Assembly: GCA_030704615.1 (NCBI GenBank)
Contig: CM060733.1
Span: 73,220,001-73,284,000, forward strand
Direction of reading: 5' to 3'
Length of the DNA: 64,000 nucleotides
Source: Takakia lepidozioides
Lineage: Eukaryota > Streptophyta > Takakiopsida > Takakiales > Takakiaceae
In this document: piece after piece, positions 1 through 10,673 of the stretch
Position numbering within the stretch: position 1 is the stretch's first letter
Layout of the letters: each line of letters begins with the position of its first letter
Notes under the pieces: generated by a model
Told to the model about the DNA's origin: nothing
The model's input: only the letters and a program-made list of their open reading frames with translations
Database searches by the model: none
Position numbers and translations under genes: made by a program

Positions 1-24
1 CTAAGTCTAGAGCAAAGGGATCAG

Positions 25-1307
25 CTACTGGAGATCATAAAGGAAAATTAGGCAGCAATTGGGAGGGGGCAATCCCGCCCTGGCCATCCGTTCGTTTATT
101 CCCTGCCAAAGAAGCGTCTCCGATTGTGTGTCCTCTCCTTTCATCTCACAAATAGCAATTGTCATTAGCATCCTGTAGTGGGTGTCGTAGACATGTACAG
201 CCATTGTCACCCACTGGTGATTTGTAATTCGCTTGATATGGTCGAACATGACCCAACTGTTTGACAAGTCCCCACTCGTCATCCGGTCGACCAGTTCGAC
301 GCCGCTGCCAGGCCCACACGTGGACATTTTGAATACGAAACAACGATCTGCCTCAGTCCCTTGTCCTGGAAACCTACTTCCATGAATGTAGTCATATCCA
401 CATCGTCGCTTTACCTCCAGAATGGAGTGCATATCCGAGCCACACCCAATTTTCTGTTTGCAGGAGACAATGTGGTTTTGGACATTCGGTGAACAGACGT
501 GGGACACCGACTCCAGCAATGCCTCCATTTCCTTCTCATCGAGAGGAACTCTGTCGGAGCCGTCTTCCGACATAATTCTGGCCAACGCCATCTTATGGGC
601 GGCCTGCAGCTGTATCTGTTTGGGTTTGGCACCAGGTCTCAACCTAACCTCCTCCTGAACGAGCTGCTCTGCCTCGTGGGCAGCCTCCCGCGAGTTCCCC
701 CTCGCCAATTTGTGACAATGGGAACCAACGTGTATGCAAGCTCGTGTGAGGGAATATGACTCCCTCGTCCACTGATGTCCATTGAGGACTTGCCTGATCT
801 CCAGGATAATCTCGGAACTTCCATGATCTCGTCGGAGTCGGACAGGTTGTGAACAACCTGGTTCTCGCTCGTCTTCATTGATGGGTTCGGCTGTGGATTT
901 ACTTCGTTGCGGACTTCTCTCTTTGAGGTACCCACTCTCTGATTCGCTGATTGTTTCGTGGAAGGCGGCAGGATAGAAGGCGCATTTGGGGGCAAATGAA
1001 GTCCCCAACAGCCCTGTATATGACGTTGTCCGATGGTGGAACTCGCCATTCCCTGCCGTCGCCGATCGTGGAGCACAACAATACTTTCGACTACAACTCC
1101 GTTTGAATCCTTCCTTTCCTCCTCCAAAAATACCGACCCCGGTTTCAGGTGGTATCGAACGCAGAGATATTTCTCCATCACCCGGCCGATCTCCCCTCTG
1201 CACGGAAATGTAGCTCTATGCTCGTGAGGAGGGCAGTACACTATAGCGCTCGGGTTTTCTGCCATGGGAGTTGTGCACACAAGACTGCCAGGACGGCGTT
1301 CAGACAA
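25..1307 (-). pseudogene. MULE-like transposase remnant, copy 1
   Basis: Remnant of a repeat-encoded protein also found at 12.4-13.4 and 58.4-60.0 kb in this window. The conserved half is the C-terminal ~220 residues of a 392-residue frame ending at 25. It contains 'FPGQGTEADRCFVFKMST', 'MFDHIKR', 'HVYDTHY', 'MTIAICEM' and 'GEDTQS', which align block by block with 'FSGQGSSKVYLFKMST', 'MFDHCKR', 'HVYDPNY', 'MTIAICDM' and 'SEDTKS' of the 58-kb copy. The N-terminal part continues in another frame (639-1307), so at least one frameshift is present. The spacing Asp (MFDH), Glu (GED) and, in the 58-kb copy, Asp (MADSAQ) resembles the DDE core of MULE transposases. That assignment is inference; the homology between copies is directly visible. 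Confidence 0.6.
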
Positions 1308-1735
1308 GCGCCCTGGGAGAAGGGGGGATGCAGCGAGGGGAAGGAATGCAGGGCCGATTTTTGCAAGCGACTAAGCCTATTCATGAATCCGGGGAGCCCA
1401 CTCTCCCGAAATTCCACTGTCAGAGAGTTGATGAACCTTGTCTATGGAATGCGGCCCCTGGCCTTTGCGCAATAACTGCCAACGGTATGCAGTCAGAAGG
1501 TATATGACATGTGCAGATGCGCTGCGCAAACCAATCATTACGGCGTCTGACAACAAGCGTGGGGGCGCGAGTGTGCAAGCACCTTCCCATGGACAGAGGG
1601 AACTGATAGAGGTGGCATTCCAGTGGGTCTGATTACAAGATTGAGTGCCAAAACCTCGCCGCTAAAAGTAAACATACAACAGCGGCGCCGAATTTGCATC
1701 CGAGGCCGGTCGGACGATTTTGTCTCCAGTGTGAG
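1308..1735. other. no gene recognised
   Basis: Short overlapping frames only, none with a recognisable motif. The sequence has moderate GC content and no obvious repeat. Confidence 0.5.
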
Positions 1736-2320
1736 TCGGTCACCTGGCCGACAGAGAACATCACCCGGATGGAAAAACGGTGCCGAATTTCCATCCGAGG
1801 CCCGTTGGATGAAGTCGTCTCGGGGGGAGAGGCCGACACCTGGCCGACAGAGAACATCCCCCGCATGGAAAAACGGCGCCGAATTTCCATCCGAGGCCCG
1901 TTGGATGAAGTCGTCTCGGGGGGAGAGGCCGACACCTGGCCGACTGAGATCATCCCCCGGATGGAAAAACGGCGCCGAATTTCCGTCGGACGCCGACACC
2001 TGGCCGAAAGAGAACATCCCCCGAATGAAAAACGGCGCCAAATTTCCATCGGAGGCCAACACCTGCTCGACAGAGCACATCTCCCGGATGGAAAAACGGC
2101 GCCGAATTTCCATCGGAGGCCGACACCTGCTCGACAGAGAACATCCCCCGGATGGAAAAACGGCGCCGAATTTCCATCGGAGGCCGACACCTGGCCCAAA
2201 GAGAACATCCCCCGGATGGAAAAACGGCGCCAAATTTCCATCCGTCCGCGCTCTGAATTACCTGCAGGATGGAAATTCGGCGCCGAATTTCCATCCGAGG
2301 CCCGTAAGATGAAGCCCGTA
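1736..2320. repeat. palindromic minisatellite, sub-array A
   Basis: About eight diverged units, spaced ~63 bp in the right part (about 98 bp on the left). Each is centred on CGGCGCCG flanked by inverted arms GATGGAAA and TTTCCATC. The spacer reads approximately GGCCGACACCTGGCCGACAG with AGAACATCCCCC. The last copy (2268-2295) is a perfect 28-nt palindrome: GATGGAAATTCGGC followed by its reverse complement. Open frames of 200-290 codons cross this array on both strands only because the repeat lacks stop codons. Confidence 0.9.
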
Positions 2321-2499
2321 TCGGCACTTCTTCAACAACTTATAGTCGTTGCATCAAGTTTTTCGCATTTTTTTGTATGGCTACACACTAAACTAGGAGT
2401 TTTTTTGCCAACATGCCACATTTCGCACGTTATTCCCACCATTCTGGTCCGCTTAAGACAAATTCGTTGCCGGTTTTCCATCGATGAGGTGGACCGAAT

Positions 2500-3010
2500 T
2501 ACCTGGCGGATGGAAATTCGGCGCCAGATTTCCATCCGCCCGCGTTCCGACTTACCTGCAGGATAGAAATTCGGCGCCGAATTTCCATCCGTCCGCGCTC
2601 CGAGTTACCTGCAGGATGGAAATTCGGCGGCGGATTTCCATCCGCCCGCGCTCCGACTTACCTGCAGGATGGAAATTCGGCGCCGGATTTCCATTCGTCC
2701 GCGCTCCGACTTACCTGGCGGATGGAAATTCGGCACCGAATTTCCATCCGTCCGCGCTCCGAATTACCTGCAGGATGGAAATTCGGCGCCGGATTTCCAT
2801 CCGGCCGCGCTCCGAATTACCTGCAGGATGGAAATTCAGTGCCGGATTTCCATCCGGCCGCGCTCCGACTTACCTGGCGGATGGAAATTTGGCGCCGGAT
2901 TTCCATCCGGCGTCTCCTGGATGAGAACTGCTCGGGCGGAGGGAGGGCCTCGTTGCGTCATACTTCATACGTTGGATGGAAATTCGGCGCCGATTTTTTC
3001 CATCCAGCGG
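2500..3010. repeat. palindromic minisatellite, sub-array B
   Basis: Nine or so units with a period of ~53-54 bp. Each carries GATGGAAATTCGGC and its reverse complement, usually perfect over 28 nt, separated by a linker like CGTCCGCGCTCCGAATTACC and TGCAG. Changes in one arm are sometimes unmatched (for example at 2516-2530), but most units stay self-complementary. Sub-arrays A and B share the palindrome but have different linkers. A ~170-bp unrelated stretch (2321-2490) separates them. Confidence 0.92.
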
Positions 3011-3545
3011 GCAATTGACGAAGTCTCTGGGGGATATTCGGTGGGCGCCTGTGATCGACCTCCATACATTAATGGCGCAGTTGGGCATTAAATGTCCTCT
3101 GCCGTCGGTTTTGAACCGGGCTAGCGACAGAGGGATTCTGCGGTTGCTTCCCGGATACGCCTTGGAAACCCTATGCTAAACTTCTATTGGCAGAACACAT
3201 GGCGTGACCAAGTTGCCCCTATTCCAGGGGTGTTCTTGCCACTTCCAAACATATCGGATTTAATTGAAAAAATTGCATGAAGCCGTAGCAAGAACGACAA
3301 ACCCGGCTCTGGCAAATGTGGAAGAGAGTCAGCACTCGCCTAGAACGCTACGCATGATGGCAAGGTGGACCACACAACACTGGGTCCCTCTTTGACCACT
3401 CGAGCCCAGGCTCGAGCTCTCCGTACTGATGGAGGCACGTCCTCTACACCCGGAGCATCTGGAGATGACAACAATGAAGTAATAAATATAGATGAAGATG
3501 ACTAGAAAGGCTAGAAACGTAGGGAGTAGGCCAAATGTCTCAGGT
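3011..3545. other. no gene recognised
   Basis: A minus-strand frame at 3329-3670 has a hydrophobic stretch, but no family motif and no start-site support. I treat it as chance. The region grades into the ~120-bp repeat family at about 3550. Confidence 0.4.
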
Positions 3546-3549
3546 TGCG

Positions 3550-3990
3550 AAAACTTAAATGTGCAACCCACTGTAGAGTCTACGTAATTTTTGAAAATAC
3601 GAGGTTCATCCTTTGAACCATTCTTGAATGACCTCATACTTGTTCGGTACCTGTTTGACGACATGTACAATATACTGGCAAAGTTTCAAAACAATCAAAA
3701 ATTGCTGAATGAAGATACCATTAGCTCACCCATTGCAATATTTTAAATCGAACTCATACTTGTCCGGTACCTTTAGGAGGGCATGTACAATGCAATGGCA
3801 AAGTTTGAAAGCATTCAGAAATTGGCACATCAAGTAACCATTGGTTCCTCCTGTGAACCATTTTTTATTGATCTCATACTTGTCCGGTCCATGTAAGAGG
3901 CATGTAGAACATACTGGCAAAATTTCAAATCATTCAATTTTTTTATTTATCAAGGAACCTTTGGTTTATCCTTTTCACCATTAACGATTA
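3550..3990 (-). repeat. ~120-bp repeat array, diverged, reverse orientation
   Basis: Three diverged units carry 'CTCATACTTGTCCGGTACC', 'GCATGTACAAT' and 'TGGCAAAGTTT' in the same order. They match the reverse complement of the array at 4.0-5.8 kb and run in the same direction as the array at 9.84-10.64 kb. Orientation switches near 4.0 kb, so the left side is head-to-head. Confidence 0.75.
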
Positions 3991-4032
3991 ATCACAAATA
4001 AATGAACAGATGAATAAATCATTTGCCTCCAA

Positions 4033-5838
4033 ATGATTTTGGTTCGCTTTGAGACTTGGCCAGTATATTCAATGTACCATGGAAGAGGCCCCAGAGATCA
4101 ATCGAAATTCGTTCAATGGGCCAACGGATGGTTGCCTATCCAAATGATTTTTGTTCGCTTTGAGACTTGGCCAGTGTGTTCAATGTACCCTCTGATAGGT
4201 CCCAGTGTAATATGAGATCAATCGAAATTTGTTCGATGGGCCAATGAGGCGTCATCTGGTTTTTGTTCATTGCGAAAAAGAAATCCTGCAATGCGTGCAC
4301 GGCTATTGCACCCATTGAACGGATGTGGTTGAAGCCCCTCTTTTGCCCGCACGTGCTTGAACGTGTGTGCAACACATGTGCGGAAACACAACAGACGAAT
4401 AAATCATTTGCCTCCCCATCGACACCAAGCCATTCCATAATGTCATTGAATTTAAATTAATTTTAAGCCAATAAATAGGTTTGCACTGCCTTTCATTGGG
4501 GGTTTCTGGCACGTATCGATTTTGTTTCTGGCTCAATTTTGTTTTGCGGCTTCAAGCATTCCCACTGCTACTCCCCCGCCAAAATTTGGACCAGTCAAAA
4601 ATGCCCCCCAAAAAGAATGTTCTCTTCGCTCACTATTGCAGAACTCTCTATGAAGAGTGCATGAAGTAGAGCACAAATCAAGTTTGGAGTGCAAAACGGG
4701 CAAGAAACTGTGGGTCCAAATGAATCTTGATCGCTCCCAAATTTGGCACGCACGTTGCATATGGAGTCATTACACGCCCCATTCAAAAACAGAATGAAAA
4801 AAAAAACATGAGCACGCGAAACGCAGTCCAACAGGTCCCAAAGTAATAACAGATCCAACAAAATACATTCAATGGGTGAACAGATGGTTGCCCATCCAAA
4901 TCATTTTTGTTTGCTTCCAAACTTTGCCAGTACGTTTGAGACACCCTCCCACAAGTGTCGGACTAATATCAGATCAATCGAAATTCATTCGATGGCTCAA
5001 CGGATGGTTGGCCATCGAAATGATTTTGGTTCGCTTTGAGACTTGGCCAATATGTTCAATGTACCATGGAAGAGGCCTCAAAGTAATATGAGATCAACCG
5101 AAATTCGTTCAATGGGCCGAACGGATGGTTGCCTATCCAAATGATTTTCGTTCGCTTTGAGACTTGGCTAGTGTGTTCAATGTACCCTCTGATAGGTCCC
5201 AGTGTAATATGAGATCAATCGAAATTCGTTCAATGGGCCGTCATCTGGTTTTTGTTCATTACGAAAAAGAAATCCTGCAATGCGTGCACGGCTATTTAAC
5301 CCATTGAACGGATGTGGTTGAAGCCCCTCTTTTGCCCGCACGTGCTTGAACGTGTGTGCGACACATGTGCGGAGACACAACAGACGAATAAATCATTTGC
5401 CTCCCCATCGACACCAAGCCATTCCATAATGTCATTGAATTTAAATTAATTTTAAGCCAATAAATAGGTTTGCACTGCCTTTCATTGGGGGTTTCTGGCA
5501 CGTATCGATTTTGTTTTTTGCTCAATTTTGTTTTGCGGCTTCAAGCATCCCCACTGCTACTCCTCTGCCAAAATTTGGACCAATCAAAAATGCCCCCAAA
5601 AAAAAAGTTCTCTTCGCTCACTATTGCAGAACTCTCTTTGAAAAGTGCACGAAGTAGAGCACAAATCAAGTTTGGAGTGTAAAACGGGCAAGAAACTGTG
5701 GTTTTGGGTCCAAATGAGTTTTGATCGCTCCCAAATTTGGCACGCACGTTGCATATGGAGTCATTACACGCCCCATTCAAAAACAGAATGAAAAAAAAAA
5801 CATGAGCACGCGAAACGCAGTCCAACAGGTCCCAAAGT
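4033..5838 (+). repeat. ~995-bp tandem duplication built on ~120-bp units
   Basis: Two long copies, about 4033-4845 and 5020-5838, are nearly identical. Both run from 'TTGGTTCGCTTTGAGACTTG' through 'GCCAATAAATAGGTTTGCAC', a run of A near 4798/5794, and 'ACGCAGTCCAACAGGTCCCA'. Internally the left parts are made of ~120-bp units containing 'TCGCTTTGAGACTTGGCCAG', 'TCAATGTACC' and 'ATATGAGATCAATCGAAATT'. A short minus-strand frame of ~77 residues is present in both copies (near 4303-4536 and 5292-5525) but shows no known motif. The right end cuts into the RING gene at about 5838. Confidence 0.88.
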
Positions 5839-6718
5839 TTACAACACTCGTGTTGACAGCCTTGAAATTGTCCAACACCTCCTCCTGCTGGGGGTCTTTG
5901 CGCAACTCTGGAAGAAATGGCCCTTCATCCTGACGAGGCACCCAGTACCTCTCATTCATATCCTCCCAACGGATGCTAGCGGCCTCCAACTCCCTCAGAA
6001 ATAGGTCTCTCCCAATCGGTTCACGATTGTATGGGTTGTTTTCCGCTGGCACCCACGGATCCTCAAGTAGTCGGAAGAATCTTTGTCTGGTACAGCTCTA
6101 ATGCCCTCCCAAGTTCCGGCAAAAAAGCTCCCTTTGGACTGGGTCCCATATGCCTCTAACACGCACGGTTATTTCCCAGTTGGATGTCACCCAAAAGGTC
6201 ACCGGATCTTTAACCCTAGTTAACGTCTTCGCATCCAAGGCGTGCATCTCTCTTGGAGCATCCCATGTCATTGTCTCCCCCCAGTGCTGCCAATTTAAAA
6301 AATCGTAAGGCAATACATCCAATAGCATGTTGTACCGGTTGTACTCGTATCCCGTGGGCATATTGCCTTGCAACCCAAACAACTCGTAGAAACGTCGATG
6401 GATTGGTCCACGACAGTCAGGGCATTGGCTGGCTTGCATGGCTGCCGATATGAGACATGCGGGATGGAACAAATGGCCACATGAACCAAGCATATAGCCT
6501 CCCTCCGGTCCATAAGGGTTTAGGCACATTGTGCACACCGTACCATCTGTTACCCATGACGCTGGATTGCTCCGTGGTATCCATGTCCGTTTATCCTCAT
6601 GAATGTTGGATGACATCCTCGGCCCGCTGTCCCACTCCTCCTCTACTTCCAAATCCCAGTTTATGCTCTTATTGGTATCGGTAATTGTATGCACACAGTG
6701 CTCAAACATGGCATCCAC
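5838..6718 (-). pseudogene. RING-H2 zinc-finger protein, truncated
   Basis: Protein of ~206 residues from 6718 to a TAG at 6098-6100. It continues in the same frame ('FFRLLEDPWVPAENNPYN' and 'LFLRELEAASIRWEDMN') down to about 5838, where the tandem repeat begins. Residues C62, C65, C80, H82, H85, C88, C99 and C102 ('CTMC', 'CGHLFHPAC', 'CPDC') give a clean C3H2C3 RING-H2 spacing. Such domains usually bind an E2 in ubiquitin ligases, but no substrate-binding domain is recognised. The in-frame stop and the repeat junction show that this copy is broken. It may belong to a repeated element rather than a host gene, since neighbouring coding remnants (6.86-7.36 kb) recur at 29.7 kb. Confidence 0.7.
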
Positions 6719-6859
6719 ATCACCCCATGTGGTGAATCCAGTGTACTTCGACGTGAATACATGGGGGTTGCTATTTCATGAGCGGCATGAGCATGAGCGG
6801 AAAAAAAAGAATCATGAGCGGACCATTTGTATGAGTAAGCCGTCATTTTGTAATTGTCA

Positions 6860-7360
6860 TTAGCATATCCCGAGCTGACCCAGAGACAGCTGTAACGATT
6901 ACACCGACATGTTCCTCCCCAAGGTTTTCACCGAGAATAACTTCGTCAAGTAGACAGGCCTCAATCCGGCCCTTAGCGATGACATCCATCTCGTCATTGA
7001 GAAGATTGCACATCTGATTTTGCCATGTATCTCTTCCGAATATCTAATGTGCGCCTTTCTGACTCGAGGCACGCTTCTTCTTTATTGTGTCATGTGCAAC
7101 TTTTGTTCGTGCAGCTTCAATACCATCGGCACTGTCCTTTGTATTGTATCCTCCACAACATTTGTGCTCGCTCCAGCATCGGACCCCTCTCCCTCCATTC
7201 GCACACGTTTCTGAACTTGACTAACTTTCCAGACAACGGGTGTCCCAAGGGCTTCTCCAAGAGTTTCCGCGTCAATTACTGGACAAGAGTGTTCATAAGA
7301 TTGGAGAAGGGCAAGCTCATTGACCCCAAGGGAACATCCCCATGAAGGAGCAGCCAGCAC
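6860..7360 (-). pseudogene. repeat-associated coding remnant (copy of 29.67-30.0 kb)
   Basis: Positions 6869-7056 are a ~188-bp near-copy of 29749-29936 in the same orientation. In the better preserved copy the minus strand reads 'RDTWRNQMCNLLNDEMDVIV' then 'GENLGEEHVGVIVTAVSEL'. Upstream on the minus strand here lies a frame with 'LALLQSYEHSCPVIDAETLG' (7082-7360). No known domain is recognised. The position next to the RING remnant suggests both come from one repeated unit. Confidence 0.5.
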
Positions 7361-7395
7361 TAAAAAAATCTAGCGTGGCTCGACTGCAGGGTTTG

Positions 7396-8040
7396 GACGA
7401 CAGCTAGATTTGGAAGGTTGCCGCCACGTTACTCAAGGACAAAGTGTCGATGTGTCATCCATACACTGGGCCTGACCCCGATGTTTGGAGTCTCGAGGAT
7501 TATTGCAAATACAAGAAGTTGATGAGGCACATTATTGATGATATCATGGTCGGTTTTGGATTTAAGGAGCCGACGAAGAACAACCGACATCCATACACAA
7601 AGGCGGAGTGGACGGCCATCCAACATAGGTACGAAATCAACAAGGCCCAGTTTGTGCAGTTTAAGAATGCTCTCGGGAACACCTACCTTAACGCGAAAAT
7701 GAAGGCAATGATAGGAAAGTAGAAGCAACCACTTCAATTTCTGAATTTAATTCAAGCTCTGAAAACGCTTGCAAAGTCGCCCCGAGGTTCGCTGGATAGA
7801 GTTTACAGTGTGTGCGAGATTGAAAACAAGGCTCGGGAGATTGGGACGGTGGCAATGTTCGCCACAAAAGCATTTGAAGTTGTTTCGCTCATCATGATCA
7901 GCACATTGAATGACCATCCAAAAAAGATCGAGCCCTGGACGGAGAATGAGTTCGCGGACCTCTTCAATGGCATGAGGTCAAGAAAAATCAGGACCATCGT
8001 ATTCTGTGTCATCACCGATACTGATAGCTCTCACTACACC
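7396..8040 (+). pseudogene. unrecognised ORF split by one stop codon
   Basis: One plus-strand frame runs from 'ATLLKDKVSMCHPYTGPDPD' through 'KNALGNTYLNAKMKAMIGK' to a TAG at 7720-7722. It continues in the same frame with 'KQPLQFLNLIQALKTLAKS' and 'RTIVFCVITDTDSSHYTIWG' up to the poly-G tract. The composition is normal for a soluble protein of ~200 residues. No family is recognised. The uninterrupted frame on both sides of a single stop suggests recent inactivation. Confidence 0.5.
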
Positions 8041-8044
8041 ATTT

Positions 8045-8072
8045 GGGGGAGGGGGGGGGGGGGGGGGGGGGG
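8045..8072. repeat. poly-G tract
   Basis: A run of 28 bases that is all G except one A, ending in GGTTAGCGACG. It marks the boundary between the coding remnant on the left and the GCGACG hairpin array on the right. Confidence 0.95.
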
Positions 8073-8355
8073 TTAGCGACGCCCCAAGCGACGATAATCG
8101 CGGATTTCCAGCCCGGTGGAAATTGCAAATCTGCGACGCCTTTGGCGTCGCAAATGCATCGCTATGGGGGCGTCACAGATTCCGGACTTAAGGCGACGTC
8201 AAGGGGGTCGCAGATTGCGCCACCCAGGAACCCAAGTGTTGCGACGCGTCTAGCGTCGGTAACACATGCGACGACCTAGGCGTCACATGTGGTTCAAGCA
8301 TGCACCGCCCGACAGGCGACGCGCAAAACGTCGCATTCAAGAGCGACGCCATGTG
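8073..8355. repeat. GCGACG/CGTCGC hairpin array
   Basis: About 280 bp with closely spaced short inverted repeats. Examples are GCGACGCC-TTT-GGCGTCGC, GCGACG-CGCAAAA-CGTCGC and GCGACGC-CATGT-GCGTCGC. Units are not a simple tandem repeat; each hairpin has its own loop. No reading frame is supported. Confidence 0.8.
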
Positions 8356-8499
8356 CGTCGCTTCCCCACTGTGTGAGGAGGTGGAGTATGCCAAGATCGA
8401 CCATGGGTATGTGGGCCTCGTTACACGAATGAAGGCATGTAAGAAGCATAGGTGAGTTAGTACGGGAGACCTCCCCTGACCTGGGCTGTCATCAATGTG

Positions 8500-9100
8500 T
8501 GTTGGCCTCCGATAATAAAAAAATGTTGCCTTCTGCAATTCGCGTTTATCGACGGGCTTCCTGTTCCACACCTTCGTGGGCTCTGTCTCGTTTCGTGGCA
8601 ACAAATAAACAGGTATTTTTGAGTCAATTAGGTTGTACGCAACTAGCCTTGATTTTATCTCCAGCTTGTGCTTCTCACAGAGTGGTCGATATACCATATG
8701 TTGTGGGGCCAGAAAACAGCGGTCGATATCCACTTCTTGGACGTAATCAAATCCAAACGGGAATATATCCTGGTATTGCTCAATGAGAGTCTTCTCATCT
8801 TTCTTCGCCTCATCCATGTCAAAAATCTCGTCAAACTTCAGATGCCTCTTTTCTTGGCTATTCACGTATCGATGGTCTTCCATCGTTTCCTTCCCCCCTC
8901 TTCCTCGTCATCATCTCCAGTTCCATCCTTAGGCTTTCTGGCTTTTTCCGACTTTTTTTTCGTGTCCTCCAACTGCCTTTGTTATGATTGGAGTCGTTGT
9001 TCCTCCAATTGTTGTCTCTCCTTGACATTATTGTAGAGAATTCCGTCAAAATATTCCCAGCTCTCGAGGATTTCCATCTCCAAGTCGTCTTCGACAATAG
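8500..9100 (-). pseudogene. ParB-like fold protein, broken copy
   Basis: The minus strand encodes a charged, Lys/Glu-rich segment, then 'IFPFGFDYVQEVDIDRCFLA', 'YRPLCEKHKLEIKSRL' and 'LIDSKIPVYLLPR'. That order resembles the N-terminal part of ParB/sulfiredoxin-fold domains (I-D-x-L-x-P, then a helix, then a 'P-I/V' strand). After a run of T near 8515-8522 the frame slips, and the alternate frame reads 'IIGGQHT', comparable to the G-x-H-R/N signature of that fold. The upstream coiled segment (9000-9100) also contains a stop. A related but better preserved gene lies at 61.4-64 kb. The fold assignment is inference from short motifs. Confidence 0.45.
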
Positions 9101-9839
9101 GGACCCTGAATCCCAGCCGAATCGCGAATTCGCCTTTATTAAGGGGTTTTATCTGGACCCCCTTAACTTTAAAATGGAAGTTTTAAGGGAGGTATCGCCC
9201 CCTTCCGCCGAGGATATTTGAAGTCAAGTACCCGGGCGCTGGGGGGGGGGTGGGCCAAGGAACGGCCATTGTTTTATTAGATCTCGGGAATCACCTAAAG
9301 GGTTGAATTGTTATCATTCACCCGATGGACTGACCATTGAGGTTGAATTTTGGATTGCTCTAAGCAGGAGAGACTGACTTGGGAAAGCGGATCCGGTCCC
9401 TTCCTAGGAGGTAGGACACTAATCCACCTCGGTGGGGGGGGGGGGCATTGGGCGGGAGATAGATGATCCCCGTCTCCCTGGGCTTGGGATTCGTTTTGTG
9501 AAGGGATTTGAAGGTTCGTCCCGACTATAAGCGTGTTGGGAGTCCAGGCATGTAGGAAGTATTAATAAACAAAGACTTGGAAGGCAATTACGATTAAAGA
9601 CGTAGAAAACCCATAAACAAAACGTAGGACTAGGAAACGCAAATCGCGCTGTGAAGTGGAGTTGTTAAGCTTTGCTTTGCCAGTAGGAAGTTAGACTGTT
9701 TAGATCCGTCCATAGCTGCCATGGAGCCGGGTAGGCGGTTCGTTGAGCCCAACCTACACCACAACTTGCCACGACCCCTTAGGCTAGTATGTCGTCACCC
9801 TGGCCGTGCGCGACCAGGGCTTGTCAGCGTGGTTGGGGA
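9101..9839. other. no gene recognised
   Basis: Contains G-rich runs near 9241-9251 and 9434-9446 and no convincing frame. Nothing matching tRNA or rRNA was recognised. Confidence 0.45.
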
Positions 9840-10640
9840 GGCAAATGTTTGTTGCTTCTCTTGTTTCTCCGCACATGTGTTGCACACATATTCAAGCACA
9901 TGCGGGCAAAAGATGGGCCTCAACCTCATCCGTTCAATGGGTGCATTACCCATTCACCCATGACATGATGTCTTTATCGCAATGAACAAAATTGGATGAC
10001 ACGTGAACGCCTCATTGGCCCATTGGACGAATTTTGATTGATCTCATATTACTTTGGGACCTGTCAGATGGTACATTGGACATACTGGCCAAGTCTCGAA
10101 ACGAATGAAAATCATTTGGATAGGCAACCCTCCGTTGGCCCATTCGACAAATTTCGTTTCATGTCATATTACTCTGGGACCTCTTAGATGGTACATTGAA
10201 CACACTGGCAAAGTCTGAAAGCGAACCAAAATCATTTGGATGGGCAACCATCTGTTCAGCCATCGAATGATTTCATTTCATCTCATATTAGTCCGGGACC
10301 TGATACATGGTATGTTGAACATAGTTTGAAAGCAAACAAAAATCATTTGGTCAACCATTCGACCGCCATTCTTTTTTGCAATGAGCAAAATTTCATGATA
10401 GGTGAACGCGCCGTTGGCCCATAGAACGAATTTCGTTTCATCAAATATTACTCAGGGACCTGTGAGACGGTATACTGAAGACGCTGTGGAAGTTTTGAAG
10501 CGAACAAAAAATCATTTGGATGGGCATCCATCCGTTGGCCCATCAAACAAATTTCGTTTCATCTCATATTACACTGGGACCCGTCTTATGGTATGTTGAA
10601 CATACTGGCAAAGTTTGAAAGCCAACCAAACTCATCGTGC
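9840..10640 (-). repeat. ~120-bp repeat array, opposite orientation to 4.0-5.8 kb
   Basis: Units start at about 10021, 10141, 10261, 10421 and 10541, with a period of 120 bp. They contain 'CTCATATTACTCTGGGACCT', 'GGTACATTGAACA' and 'AACCAAAATCATTTGGATGG'. This is the reverse complement of the 4.0-5.8 kb units. The left edge (9840-9960) also contains the reverse complement of the 4270-4430 segment, including 'CTCCGCACATGTGTTGCACA'. Confidence 0.88.
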
Positions 10641-10673
10641 TTAATCTCCAGTGATTAATCTCACGGGATATTA

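Noticed and set aside
1538-2566. Long open frames of 200-290 codons on both strands
   Set aside because: They run through the palindromic minisatellite and stay open only because the repeat lacks stop codons; the predicted proteins repeat 'SIRG/FPSE' words in every frame.
2484-3091. Arg/Pro-rich frames of 98-146 codons
   Set aside because: Same minisatellite artefact as above.
3329-3670. Small membrane protein
   Set aside because: A single hydrophobic stretch in an unsupported frame next to a repeat array.
9101-9840. rRNA or tRNA genes
   Set aside because: No conserved rRNA blocks or cloverleaf arms could be recognised.
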